DNA of 13,872 nt from an uncultured Eisenbergiella sp. (lineage in GTDB: Bacteria; Bacillota; Clostridia; Lachnospirales; Lachnospiraceae): positions 1 to 13,872 of the forward strand of contig CARDPF010000053.1 in the NCBI GenBank assembly GCA_948960675.1. The letters are read 5' to 3'. Of this stretch, positions 1-6,712 are shown in pieces; position 1 is the stretch's first letter, and each line of letters opens with the position of its first letter. The position numbers were made by a program, and so were the translations under genes. The notes beneath the pieces are model-generated. The model was given only the letters and a program-made list of their open reading frames with translations. It was not told the origin of the DNA and made no database searches.

Positions 1-46
1 AGATGCTGTTGTGTGACTGGAGTTCAGACGTGTGCTCTTCCGATCT
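1..46 (+). other. Illumina TruSeq adapter read-through (non-genomic)
   Basis: Bases 1-4 (AGAT) match the end of the P7 flow-cell sequence. Bases 5-12 (GCTGTTGT) occupy the place of an 8-base i7 index. Bases 13-46 match the 34-base TruSeq read-2 adapter without a mismatch, starting GTGACTGGAGTTC and ending CTCTTCCGATCT. The order P7 end, index, adapter is exactly that of a library molecule, so this is a read that ran through a short insert and was assembled onto the contig end. Genomic sequence begins at about base 47. Confidence 0.98.
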
Positions 47-1581
47 TAGGCGCAGGACCTGCCGGCCTGACTGCGGCATATGAACTGTTAAAACAGGCAG
101 ACGATATAGAAGTCACCGTCTTTGAAGAGAGCGAGCACATGGGCGGCATTTCCAAGACGGTCAACTACAGGGGAAACCGGATGGATATGGGCGGCCACCG
201 CTTCTTTTCGAAAGTCCCGCGGGTCAACGAATGGTGGGAACACATGCTGCCGATGCAGGGAAGCCCCGCCTCCGACGATATCCAGCTAAACCGGACGCAG
301 GAATGGAAAGCAGGCGGCCCCGACCCGGAAAAGACGGACCGGGTCATGCTCAAGCGCAACCGGGTTTCCCGTATTTATTACGAGCAGAAGTTTTATGACT
401 ATCCCATCAGCCTAAAATGGGAAACCTTCGCCAATATGGGGCTGGTCAATACCGTTATTGCCGGATGCAGCTACCTTGGTTCGGTCCTTCACAAGCGCAG
501 GGAAAATTCCCTGGAGGATTTTTATATCAACCGTTTCGGGAAGAAACTGTATTCCATGTTTTTTGAACATTATACGGAAAACCTCTGGGGACGCCATCCC
601 AGTGAGATCGACCCCAGCTGGGGCGCCCAGCGGGCGAAAGGCCTTTCGGTGATGGCCATCATCAAGGACATGTTCGGCAAGCTGCTGCCTAACCGGAAGA
701 ACCGTCATGTAGAGACCTCCCTGATCGAATCCTTCAGCTACCCCAAGCTTGGCCCGGGCGAATTGTGGGATGTGACCGCCGCCGAGGTGGAACGCATGGG
801 AGGCCGTATTTTGAAGAATTGCAAGGTGGTGTCTTTTTCCAAAAACGCGGACAACCATATCACCTCCCTGACCTATGAACAGGACGGCCAAAAGATACAG
901 GCCGAGGCAGATATTTTCATCTCCTCCATGCCGCTCAAGGATTTGGTAGGCGGCATGAACGACGTCCCTGCAAGGGAAGCGGCCATTGCCGCCGGGCTCC
1001 CCTACCGGGATTACCGGACCCTTGGCGTTTTGGTTCCCAGACTGAACCTGAAAAATAAAACCAAGATCCGTACCATTGGCAATATCATTCCGGACAACTG
1101 GATGTATGTGCACGACCGCACTGTCAAGCTGGGACGTATCCAGATTTACAATAACTGGTCCCCCTATATGGTGGTGGATCTGGAACACACCGTCTGGATC
1201 GGTCTGGAATATTTTTGCACGGAGGGGGACGATTTCTGGAATCTCTCCGATGAGGAATTCACGAAGCTGGGCATCCGCGAGATGATCCAGATGGGACTTA
1301 TCGACAGTCAGGAGGACGTCTTGGACTCCCATGCCGAAGCCGTCCGGAAAGCTTATCCCGCCTACTTCGACACCTTTGCCGAAATTGATACTTTAATCGC
1401 CTACCTAAACACCATCGACAACCTGTACTGCGTAGGCCGCAACGGCCAGCACCGCTATAACAATATCGACCACTCCATGTGTACCTCCTTCGAGGCGGTT
1501 CACAACATTCTAAACGGTATCCGTGACCGCTCCAATATCTGGAACGTCAACACCGAAAAGGAATACCACGAAACAAAATAA
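47..1581 (+). CDS. FAD/NAD(P)-dependent amine-oxidase-like oxidoreductase (5'-truncated)
   Basis: This is a flavin-dependent oxidoreductase of the amine oxidase / protoporphyrinogen-oxidase-like / UDP-galactopyranose-mutase-like group, about 510 genomic residues. The dinucleotide-binding GxGxxG (GAGPAG, bases 49-66) stands at the very start of the genomic part, followed by an acidic beta-2 end and the HMGGISKT and MGGHRFFSK motifs. Near the C-terminus, [18 protein letters not shown] is a typical flavin-contacting segment. In this family the GxGxxG normally begins about 7-10 residues after the start Met, so only a few residues are missing. A frame runs upstream into the adapter from a GTG at 13, but those residues are artefactual. 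Relatives often sit in cell-surface polysaccharide loci; the substrate cannot be told from this sequence. It is convergent with the next gene, 35 bases away. The family is fairly sure; the pathway is open. Confidence 0.88.
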
Positions 1582-1590
1582 ACCATTTTA

Positions 1591-1629
1591 AAAATCCCCC
1601 TGCGCCTGCATATGGTTCAGGGGGATTTT
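1591..1629. terminator. Shared bidirectional terminator hairpin
   Basis: A perfect 12-bp stem is formed by AAAATCCCCCTG (1591-1602) and CAGGGGGATTTT (1618-1629), with a 15-base loop. A/T tracts flank the G/C core on both sides, so it can end transcription from both the oxidoreductase (plus) and the membrane protein gene (minus). The minus-strand read-out has the longer U-run (ATTTTT). The stop codon and last codons of the minus-strand gene lie inside the right arm and the loop edge. Confidence 0.85.
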
Positions 1630-3389
1630 AGGATTGCGGGCTCCCCGGCGGAAAATTCGTAAAGATAAATGGTGTAGGGGGACGCTTCGTCCGTATAAAT
1701 GCCCTGCAGCGCAAAGCCCAATTGTTCCATGTCCTCCAGTTCATAGCGGGAAAACAGATATTTGCCGCCCATTTTTCCAAATTGTTCCCCGTTTATATAT
1801 AAGTGTTTGTCGGACAGCGTCTGGTTGCGGTAGGGATTGTAAATACTTTCCCCGCTTCCTGCGTACAGGTATGCGCGCGCCCCCCACTCCCCATAGTAGG
1901 TTCTCCATTCCTCCACCCTGTCATAGGAAGGGCGGATCAGTTCGGTAAAGGCCTCCTTATAGCTTTGGGGATAAAAGCCCAGATAGCCGTCCAGTGTGGC
2001 GATCCCATTATATTCCAACACTGCAGGGTTTAGGCCGTAGCCTGCACAATATGCCCCGTCATAGGCAATGGCATCCTTGATTTTTTCCATCAACGGCACG
2101 CTGTAATATTCCCGGTAGTTTAGCAGGTTTACCTCCGTATGCCGGACGGCCCGGTAAGCCTGATGGTAGCAGGTCCAGTAAAATTCATTGTATACCGCCG
2201 GGGTCAGGACAATCACGGCTACTGCGGTACAGGCAAAAAAGTTCGCCATCCGCCTGCGCCACAGCCCCCCGCCGTCATACAAAAGCTTCAGGGCCAAAAA
2301 ACAGGCTGCATACCACAAAAAGGGATTAAAAAATGTGGTACGGTTAAACTGGAAGCCTTTAAGCGGCGGAAGAAGGGTTTCAAACAGCCGCCGGAACCCT
2401 CCCCAAAAGTACAGCCCGTTCACCACACAGTTAAACAAAATGAACAGAAGCACCCACAAAAGCCCTTCCTGCAGGATGCCCCTTGCCTGCCCCCTGCGCC
2501 GCAAAACCGCCCCACGCCAAACTAAAACCGCCAGGCAAAGGGGCAGCACAAAGGGTGCATGGCCGGAGGACGCATGGAAAACAGGGGTCAAAAAGGCCTC
2601 CCGGATCTGCCCCAGCACTCCTGTAAAATCAAGATCCGTATCCACCATGCTTACCCGTATCGTCTCCACATCCGAAAAGAGCATCTGGGAAAACAGCCGG
2701 TACTCAAAGCACACATACCCGGCTGCCAGCACAAACAGGGCTGCCAGCATCCTGCCGCAAAGCTTCCTGTCCCGGACCCAAAAAAACAAAACGGCGCACA
2801 CCAGATAAGCCAGCAGGAAAAACCCAAAATAGGAAAAATAAGATAAAAGCGGATAGGCAAACAACGCCGGATACCACCATTTTCCTTCTTTCCGGTATAT
2901 TTTGCACAAAATGAGCACCGCCAGCGGGATGGAGGCAAAGGCAATCCCGTAAGCCGGAAACAGCGGGAGCATCCCGTAGCATAGCCCCATCACCCAGGCG
3001 ATTCCCCGGTACCGCGCAAACGCCTCCTTGTAAATGTCTTTTGCCAACAGCACAAAGGAACCCATGCCAATACCGATTTTCAAAAAGTACCCTGCCATAT
3101 AGGCCCAAAAAGGAGGCAGCAGCACGAACAATATATTGTACAGGTTCCATTCGCTGCCAAGGCAGTCCCGGCTGACCCCGCCCAGCATGGGCATCACCGC
3201 ATTTTGGGCAAACCACCCGTCCCAATGGCTTAAAACCTGAAAATGTGCCACGAACAAATCCAAATTGTCCTGCACCGTCAGGTAGCTCTCCTGCCCGCAT
3301 ATCCCAAACACAAGCGCCTGCATACCAATGCAGGCGCAAATGACCAACACATACCAGTATCGGTCCATCCAAACCAGTAACTTTTTCAT
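1617..3389 (-). CDS. Polytopic membrane protein, DUF6044-like
   Basis: The product is a 590-residue integral membrane protein with about 12 predicted hydrophobic helices in its first 400 residues and a soluble C-terminal region of roughly 180 residues. It resembles the DUF6044 family (Bacillus YkoS-like), judged by the early VQDNLDLFVAHFQ, the LGSEWNLYNILF stretch and the late IATLDGYLGFYPQSYKEAF segment. The layout recalls GT-C type glycosyltransferases, but no catalytic motif was recognised and the function is unknown. The ATG at 3389 (MKKLLVWM) was chosen because GAAGGA at the end of metQ is correctly placed as its ribosome binding site. A longer frame begins at a TTG at 3410 but overlaps metQ. 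The gene starts 4-5 bases after the metQ stop, so it is probably co-transcribed and translationally coupled with metQ. The family match is from memory of motifs. Confidence 0.8.
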   Translation of the reverse strand: MKKLLVWMDRYWYVLVICACIGMQALVFGICGQESYLTVQDNLDLFVAHFQVLSHWDGWFAQNAVMPMLGGVSRDCLGSEWNLYNILFVLLPPFWAYMAGYFLKIGIGMGSFVLLAKDIYKEAFARYRGIAWVMGLCYGMLPLFPAYGIAFASIPLAVLILCKIYRKEGKWWYPALFAYPLLSYFSYFGFFLLAYLVCAVLFFWVRDRKLCGRMLAALFVLAAGYVCFEYRLFSQMLFSDVETIRVSMVDTDLDFTGVLGQIREAFLTPVFHASSGHAPFVLPLCLAVLVWRGAVLRRRGQARGILQEGLLWVLLFILFNCVVNGLYFWGGFRRLFETLLPPLKGFQFNRTTFFNPFLWYAACFLALKLLYDGGGLWRRRMANFFACTAVAVIVLTPAVYNEFYWTCYHQAYRAVRHTEVNLLNYREYYSVPLMEKIKDAIAYDGAYCAGYGLNPAVLEYNGIATLDGYLGFYPQSYKEAFTELIRPSYDRVEEWRTYYGEWGARAYLYAGSGESIYNPYRNQTLSDKHLYINGEQFGKMGGKYLFSRYELEDMEQLGFALQGIYTDEASPYTIYLYEFSAGEPAILKSP

Positions 3390-3393
3390 CCCC

Positions 3394-4314
3394 TCATCCT
3401 TCATAGGCAACCACGGAGCCCTGGTATTTTTCGTTGATGAAGTTTTTGATTTCCTCGGATTTGAGAACTTCCACCAGCGCCTTTACGCCTTCGCTGTTCT
3501 CGTTCCCCTCTTTTACCGCAATGACATTGACATACTGGGAAATCGCCTCGGAACTCTCCGTCTCCTGCGCCACGGCGTCTGCCGTGGAAAGCCCGGCCTG
3601 CAGCGCATAATTGCCGTTTACCACGCCGAACGCGACATCGGGCAGCGTACGCGCCACCTGTTCTGCGGCAAGTTCCACAATTTTGATATCATGGGGATTT
3701 TCCGTGATATCCAGCACGGTCGCCGTAATACCTGCATCGGGATTGAGCTTGATCAGCCCCTGCTCCTGTAAAAGAAGGAGCGCCCTTGCCTCATTGGTGG
3801 TATCATTGGGCACCGCAATTTCCGCCCCGTCCGAAATTGCCGCCAGATCGCTCTCCTTACCGGGATAAATGCCCATGGGCTCATAGTGGATTTCCCCTAC
3901 ATTCACCAGATGGGTACCTTTTTCCCCGTTATAGCTGTCAAGATAATTGATGTGCTGGAAATAGTTGGCGTCAATATCGCCGCTCTCCACCACCTCGTTG
4001 GGCTGTACATAGTCGGTAAATTCCACCACCTCAAGCGTCCAGCCTTTGGCCGCCATCAGTTCCTTGGCCGCGTCCAAAATTTCCGCATGGGGTACAGGCG
4101 TCGCCGCCACCGTAACGGTTCCCTTCTCCCCCGATGCGCTGTCTCCAGCGCCCTGTAAATCCGTTTCCTTTGCGTCGCTGCTTTCGGTCCCGGCCGCTTC
4201 TTTTGCAGCCTGTGTCTCTGCCTGTCCGGACGTAGCCGCCTGGTCCTGACAGCCGCTAAGCAAAGCCCCCAGCAGGGCCAGCCCGCATACCAATGACAAT
4301 ACTTTCTTTTTCAT
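3394..4314 (-). CDS. metQ: MetQ methionine-binding lipoprotein (NlpA family)
   Basis: This is the substrate-binding lipoprotein of the MetNIQ methionine importer, anchored on the outer face of the membrane. The 306-residue product has a lipoprotein signal (MKKK, hydrophobic core, lipobox LSGC with Cys22). A low-complexity linker rich in Ala, Gln, Glu, Ser and Asp (about 23-64) precedes the NlpA/MetQ domain from about residue 66 to the end. Family motifs include VAATPVPHAEIL and ANYFQHINYLDSYN. The linker explains why it is longer than the usual 260-280 residues. The ATG at 4314 is supported by GAGGAG six bases upstream; an open frame continues further upstream, but without a signal peptide at its N-terminus. 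It follows metI after a 165-base gap containing two hairpins. The D- or L-methionine preference cannot be read from the sequence. Confidence 0.95.
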   Translation of the reverse strand: MKKKVLSLVCGLALLGALLSGCQDQAATSGQAETQAAKEAAGTESSDAKETDLQGAGDSASGEKGTVTVAATPVPHAEILDAAKELMAAKGWTLEVVEFTDYVQPNEVVESGDIDANYFQHINYLDSYNGEKGTHLVNVGEIHYEPMGIYPGKESDLAAISDGAEIAVPNDTTNEARALLLLQEQGLIKLNPDAGITATVLDITENPHDIKIVELAAEQVARTLPDVAFGVVNGNYALQAGLSTADAVAQETESSEAISQYVNVIAVKEGNENSEGVKALVEVLKSEEIKNFINEKYQGSVVAYEG

Positions 4315-4349
4315 AATGTTCTCCTCTTTTCTCCAAAGCCGTTGCCGTC

Positions 4350-4369
4350 GCCTGCAAGTCATCGCAGGC
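4350..4369 (-). other. Hairpin in the metQ 5' leader
   Basis: GCCTGC (4350-4355) and GCAGGC (4364-4369) form a perfect 6-bp stem with an 8-base loop, about 36 bases upstream of the metQ start. It lacks a U-run on the minus strand, so it is not a terminator. It could act as an RNA stability or processing element between metI and metQ; this is inference. Confidence 0.4.
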
Positions 4370-4433
4370 CGGATCTATGCCCCGGTTTTTGGACAGCCTG
4401 CGTTTATGCAAAACCGTCCTCTATCGTGAGACG

Positions 4434-4458
4434 AAAAAGCGTCCTGTCTTTTAGACGC
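4434..4458 (-). terminator. Weak terminator-like hairpin between metI and metQ
   Basis: On the minus strand GCGTC (4458-4454) pairs with GACGC (4443-4439) across a 10-base loop and is followed at once by five T residues (4438-4434). The 5-bp stem is short for an intrinsic terminator, so it may cause partial termination or mark a processed mRNA end after metI. It begins 22 bases after the metI stop codon. Confidence 0.4.
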
Positions 4459-4479
4459 CCCGCCAAAACGACCCCTTTC

Positions 4480-5160
4480 TCAATCGGTCAGGCGCTTGTC
4501 CAATTTTTTGGACAGGCCTGTCCCTGCCATCTGGATCAGCTGCATCAAAATGACCAGCAAAATCACCGTGGCATACAAAATCCGGGTCACCCACCGGTTA
4601 TAACCGTACCGGATCGCCACGTCCCCAAGGCCGCCCCCACCGATGGCCCCGGACATGGCCGTATAGCCAAGCACCGTTCCCAAGGCAATCGTGGAGCCCA
4701 CAATCAGGGAAACCCTGGCCTCCCCGATGAGCACCTTGCACACAATGCTAAAGGTTCCTGCCCCCATACTCTGGGCCGCCTCAATCACACCCTTATCCAC
4801 CTCCAGCAGGGAGGACTCCACCAGCCTCGCCACAAAGGGCGCCGCCGCCAGCGTCAGGGAAATAATGGTGGCGTTGGCCCCGTAGGACTTCCCCGTCACC
4901 GCCCGCGCAAGGGGTGTAGCCAACAGCATCAAAATCAAAAACGGGACAGATCTTGTAATGTTGACAACAATATCCAAAACCTTATACAGCGCCGGCAGCG
5001 GCCTTAGGCCGCGCGGCGCGCACACTACCAGCAAAATACCCGCCGGAAGCCCGATGATATAGGCAAACAGCGTGGAAGCAAGCGTCATATAAACGGAGGT
5101 TTTCGTCGCCTCCAAAAGCATGGAAATTTCCGCACCGCTCAACTGCAATTCATTCCACAT
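4480..5160 (-). CDS. metI: MetI methionine ABC transporter permease
   Basis: This is the membrane permease of the methionine importer, 226 residues, the usual size for MetI. Five hydrophobic helices are visible at about 18-46, 58-82, 98-116, 150-172 and 193-213. The EAA coupling-helix motif that docks onto the ATPase is present at 127-133 (EAAQSMG). The glycine-rich GAIGGGGLGD at 171-180 is typical of MetI. The start ATG at 5160 lies inside metN: the two genes overlap by 11 bases, and a GGAGGAG in the metN 3' end is about 10 bases upstream, which points to translational coupling. Two MetI subunits are expected to assemble with two MetN. Confidence 0.95.
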   Translation of the reverse strand: MWNELQLSGAEISMLLEATKTSVYMTLASTLFAYIIGLPAGILLVVCAPRGLRPLPALYKVLDIVVNITRSVPFLILMLLATPLARAVTGKSYGANATIISLTLAAAPFVARLVESSLLEVDKGVIEAAQSMGAGTFSIVCKVLIGEARVSLIVGSTIALGTVLGYTAMSGAIGGGGLGDVAIRYGYNRWVTRILYATVILLVILMQLIQMAGTGLSKKLDKRLTD

Positions 5161-6160
5161 AATCCGTCAACTCCTCCACCGCAAGATTTCTTTCCTTCAA
5201 ATATGCGATCATCCGCTCGGCAACCTGCACATCCTCCGGCAGCTGTAATACCATCTGCCCCCTGGCGGTTCCGCCGATGTCCTTGGTGTCGGCCAATAGG
5301 ATATTGACGCTGGCCTTGCATTCCAGTACCATATTGGCAATCACCGGCTCGAAAGAGGAATTCTCCGAAAACACGATGCGGATGCAGCGTTTGCTCTTCA
5401 TCATGGCAACTTTGCGTTCCCCCTGATAGACCAGCTTCCGGGCGGCTTTTGATTTGGGGGAGGCAAACACCTCCTCCACCGTCCCGCTCTCCGCCAATTC
5501 CCCGTCGTCTATAATCGCCACCCTTGTACAGATTTCCTGTACCACCTCCATGGAATGGGTAATAATCACAATGGTGATCCCATATTTTGCATTGATATCC
5601 TTTAAGAGGGCAAGAATGGACTTGGTGGTAGTAGGATCCAGCGCGCTGGTAGCCTCATCACACAAAAGAATTTTCGGATTCATCGCCAGCGCCCTTGCAA
5701 TCGCCACCCGCTGCTTCTGCCCTCCGGACAGCTGGGCCGGATAGGCCTTTTCCTTTTCGGACAAATCCACAATCTTTAAATAATCCCGCGCCCGTTTGCG
5801 CGCTTCCTTCTTATGAACCCCTGCTATCTCCATCGGAAAACAGACATTATCCAAAACCGTCCGCTGCATCAAAAGATTGAAATGCTGAAAAATCATCGCC
5901 ATGGACCTGCGCATCCCAAGCAGTTCCCTGCCGCTCATGGCTGACAAATCCTTTCCCTCCACATAGACCGTGCCCTCCGTGGGCCTCTCTAAAAAATTCA
6001 GGCAGCGCACCAGCGTGCTCTTGCCCGCGCCGGACATGCCGATGATCCCATAAATATCGCCTGCCCCGATGTGCAGGGAAATTCCTTTTAAGGCTTCCAC
6101 CGTATTGTCCTTGCTCTTGAAGGTCTTGCTCACATTCTCAATCCTGATCATTGGTTTCAT
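5150..6160 (-). CDS. metN: MetN methionine ABC transporter ATPase
   Basis: This is the ATP-binding subunit of the MetNIQ importer, 336 residues. Walker A is GMSGAGKST (41-49), the Q-loop Gln is 92, the signature is LSGGQKQR (144-151), Walker B is ILLCDEATSALD (164-175) with catalytic Glu169, and the switch His is 202. The C-terminal 75 or so residues match the NIL (ACT-like) domain, which in characterised MetN proteins binds methionine and inhibits transport when the internal pool is high. This domain is what separates MetN from amino-acid transporter ATPases in general. The ATG at 6160 has GGAG seven bases upstream. It is the first gene of the met unit, behind a promoter at 6197-6226. Confidence 0.96.
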   Translation of the reverse strand: MKPMIRIENVSKTFKSKDNTVEALKGISLHIGAGDIYGIIGMSGAGKSTLVRCLNFLERPTEGTVYVEGKDLSAMSGRELLGMRRSMAMIFQHFNLLMQRTVLDNVCFPMEIAGVHKKEARKRARDYLKIVDLSEKEKAYPAQLSGGQKQRVAIARALAMNPKILLCDEATSALDPTTTKSILALLKDINAKYGITIVIITHSMEVVQEICTRVAIIDDGELAESGTVEEVFASPKSKAARKLVYQGERKVAMMKSKRCIRIVFSENSSFEPVIANMVLECKASVNILLADTKDIGGTARGQMVLQLPEDVQVAERMIAYLKERNLAVEELTDYVE

Positions 6161-6196
6161 TACCGCTCTCCGATTTCTCTTTTCGTATTAGCCCCT

Positions 6197-6226
6197 ATCA
6201 TACCACAAAACCCTTATCCCTGTAAA
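6197..6226 (-). promoter_or_regulatory. metNIQ promoter, sigma-A type with extended -10
   Basis: On the minus strand TTTACA (6226-6221) and TATGAT (6202-6197) are each one base from consensus and are 18 bases apart. A TGG just before the -10 gives an extended -10. The -35 overlaps the last codons of the lspA-like gene. Predicted transcription starts near 6190, which leaves a leader of about 30 bases before metN. Confidence 0.65.
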
Positions 6227-6672
6227 CAGCAGAATAACGCGCAGCCCGCCGCAATCGCAAAATCGGCCAGATTAAACACCATACGGTCCAGAGGCCTAAA
6301 ACCGGTGTGGAAACTAAAATAGTCCACCACATAATTTTGCCGCAGCCGGTCATATGTGTTGGAAACCGCCCCGCCCAAAAGGAGGGACAGCCCCAGCCGC
6401 AAAAGCGGGTTCCTTTTTTGGGTTCCCAAACGCACATACAGCGCCACTACCCCTGCCGTCATACAGACGGACGCCGCGCGGACCCACCCGCTTTTTTCTT
6501 CCCCCAAATTCAAAAAAGCCCCCCGGTTGTGATAACGGCGCAGAATCACACGGCCTCCGCAAACCGGCCTTTCCTCCCGCATTTCCATCGTCTTTTCCAC
6601 ATGGCTTTTGATCCGCAAATCCCCGGCGGCCACCGCAGCAGCCGCCAGTATTTCCATTTTGCTTATCTGCAT
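6214..6672 (-). CDS. lspA: Signal peptidase II-like protein (divergent LspA)
   Basis: This resembles prolipoprotein signal peptidase, the membrane aspartyl protease that removes lipoprotein signal peptides after lipidation. From the ATG at 6672 it has 152 residues, a normal LspA length. The family pattern is present in order: D18-x3-K22 after the first helix, HNRGAF (48-53), GGAVSNTYDR (100-109) with catalytic Asp108, VVDYF (115-119), and FNLADFAI (133-140) with catalytic Asp137. It is divergent: helix 1 is short and alanine-rich, and residues 23-47 form a charged loop. The ribosome binding site before 6672 is weak (GGGA, 8 bases). A GTG at 6738 would lengthen the protein but overlaps the kinase end. 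The gene follows the kinase by 40 bases. It may be a second LspA copy; both catalytic Asp residues are kept, so activity is plausible. Confidence 0.8.
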   Translation of the reverse strand: MQISKMEILAAAAVAAGDLRIKSHVEKTMEMREERPVCGGRVILRRYHNRGAFLNLGEEKSGWVRAASVCMTAGVVALYVRLGTQKRNPLLRLGLSLLLGGAVSNTYDRLRQNYVVDYFSFHTGFRPLDRMVFNLADFAIAAGCALFCCLQG

Positions 6673-6712
6673 TTTGTCATTCCCAATCCCCGGGGCGTGT
6701 TTGAAAAATGCC

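Noticed and set aside
412..1332. Long minus-strand open frame (306 codons) inside the oxidoreductase gene
   Set aside because: It lies fully antisense to a gene with clear family motifs; its translation shows no domain and no ribosome binding site, so it is a shadow frame.
2188..2808. Plus-strand open frame of 206 codons opposite the DUF6044-like gene
   Set aside because: It is basic and low in complexity, with no motifs, and is antisense to a membrane protein with consistent helices.
3390..3410. TTG start at 3410 for the DUF6044-like protein
   Set aside because: It would overlap metQ by 17 bases, and the ATG at 3389 has a well-placed site (GAAGGA) and a typical MKKLL start.
4434..4475. Possible T-box leader before metQ
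   Set aside because: The minus-strand GGGGTCGTTTTGGCG next to a GCGTC stem with a U-run loosely recalls the T-box antiterminator, but the conserved GGGTGGNACCGCG is absent and there is no space for stem I after the metI stop.
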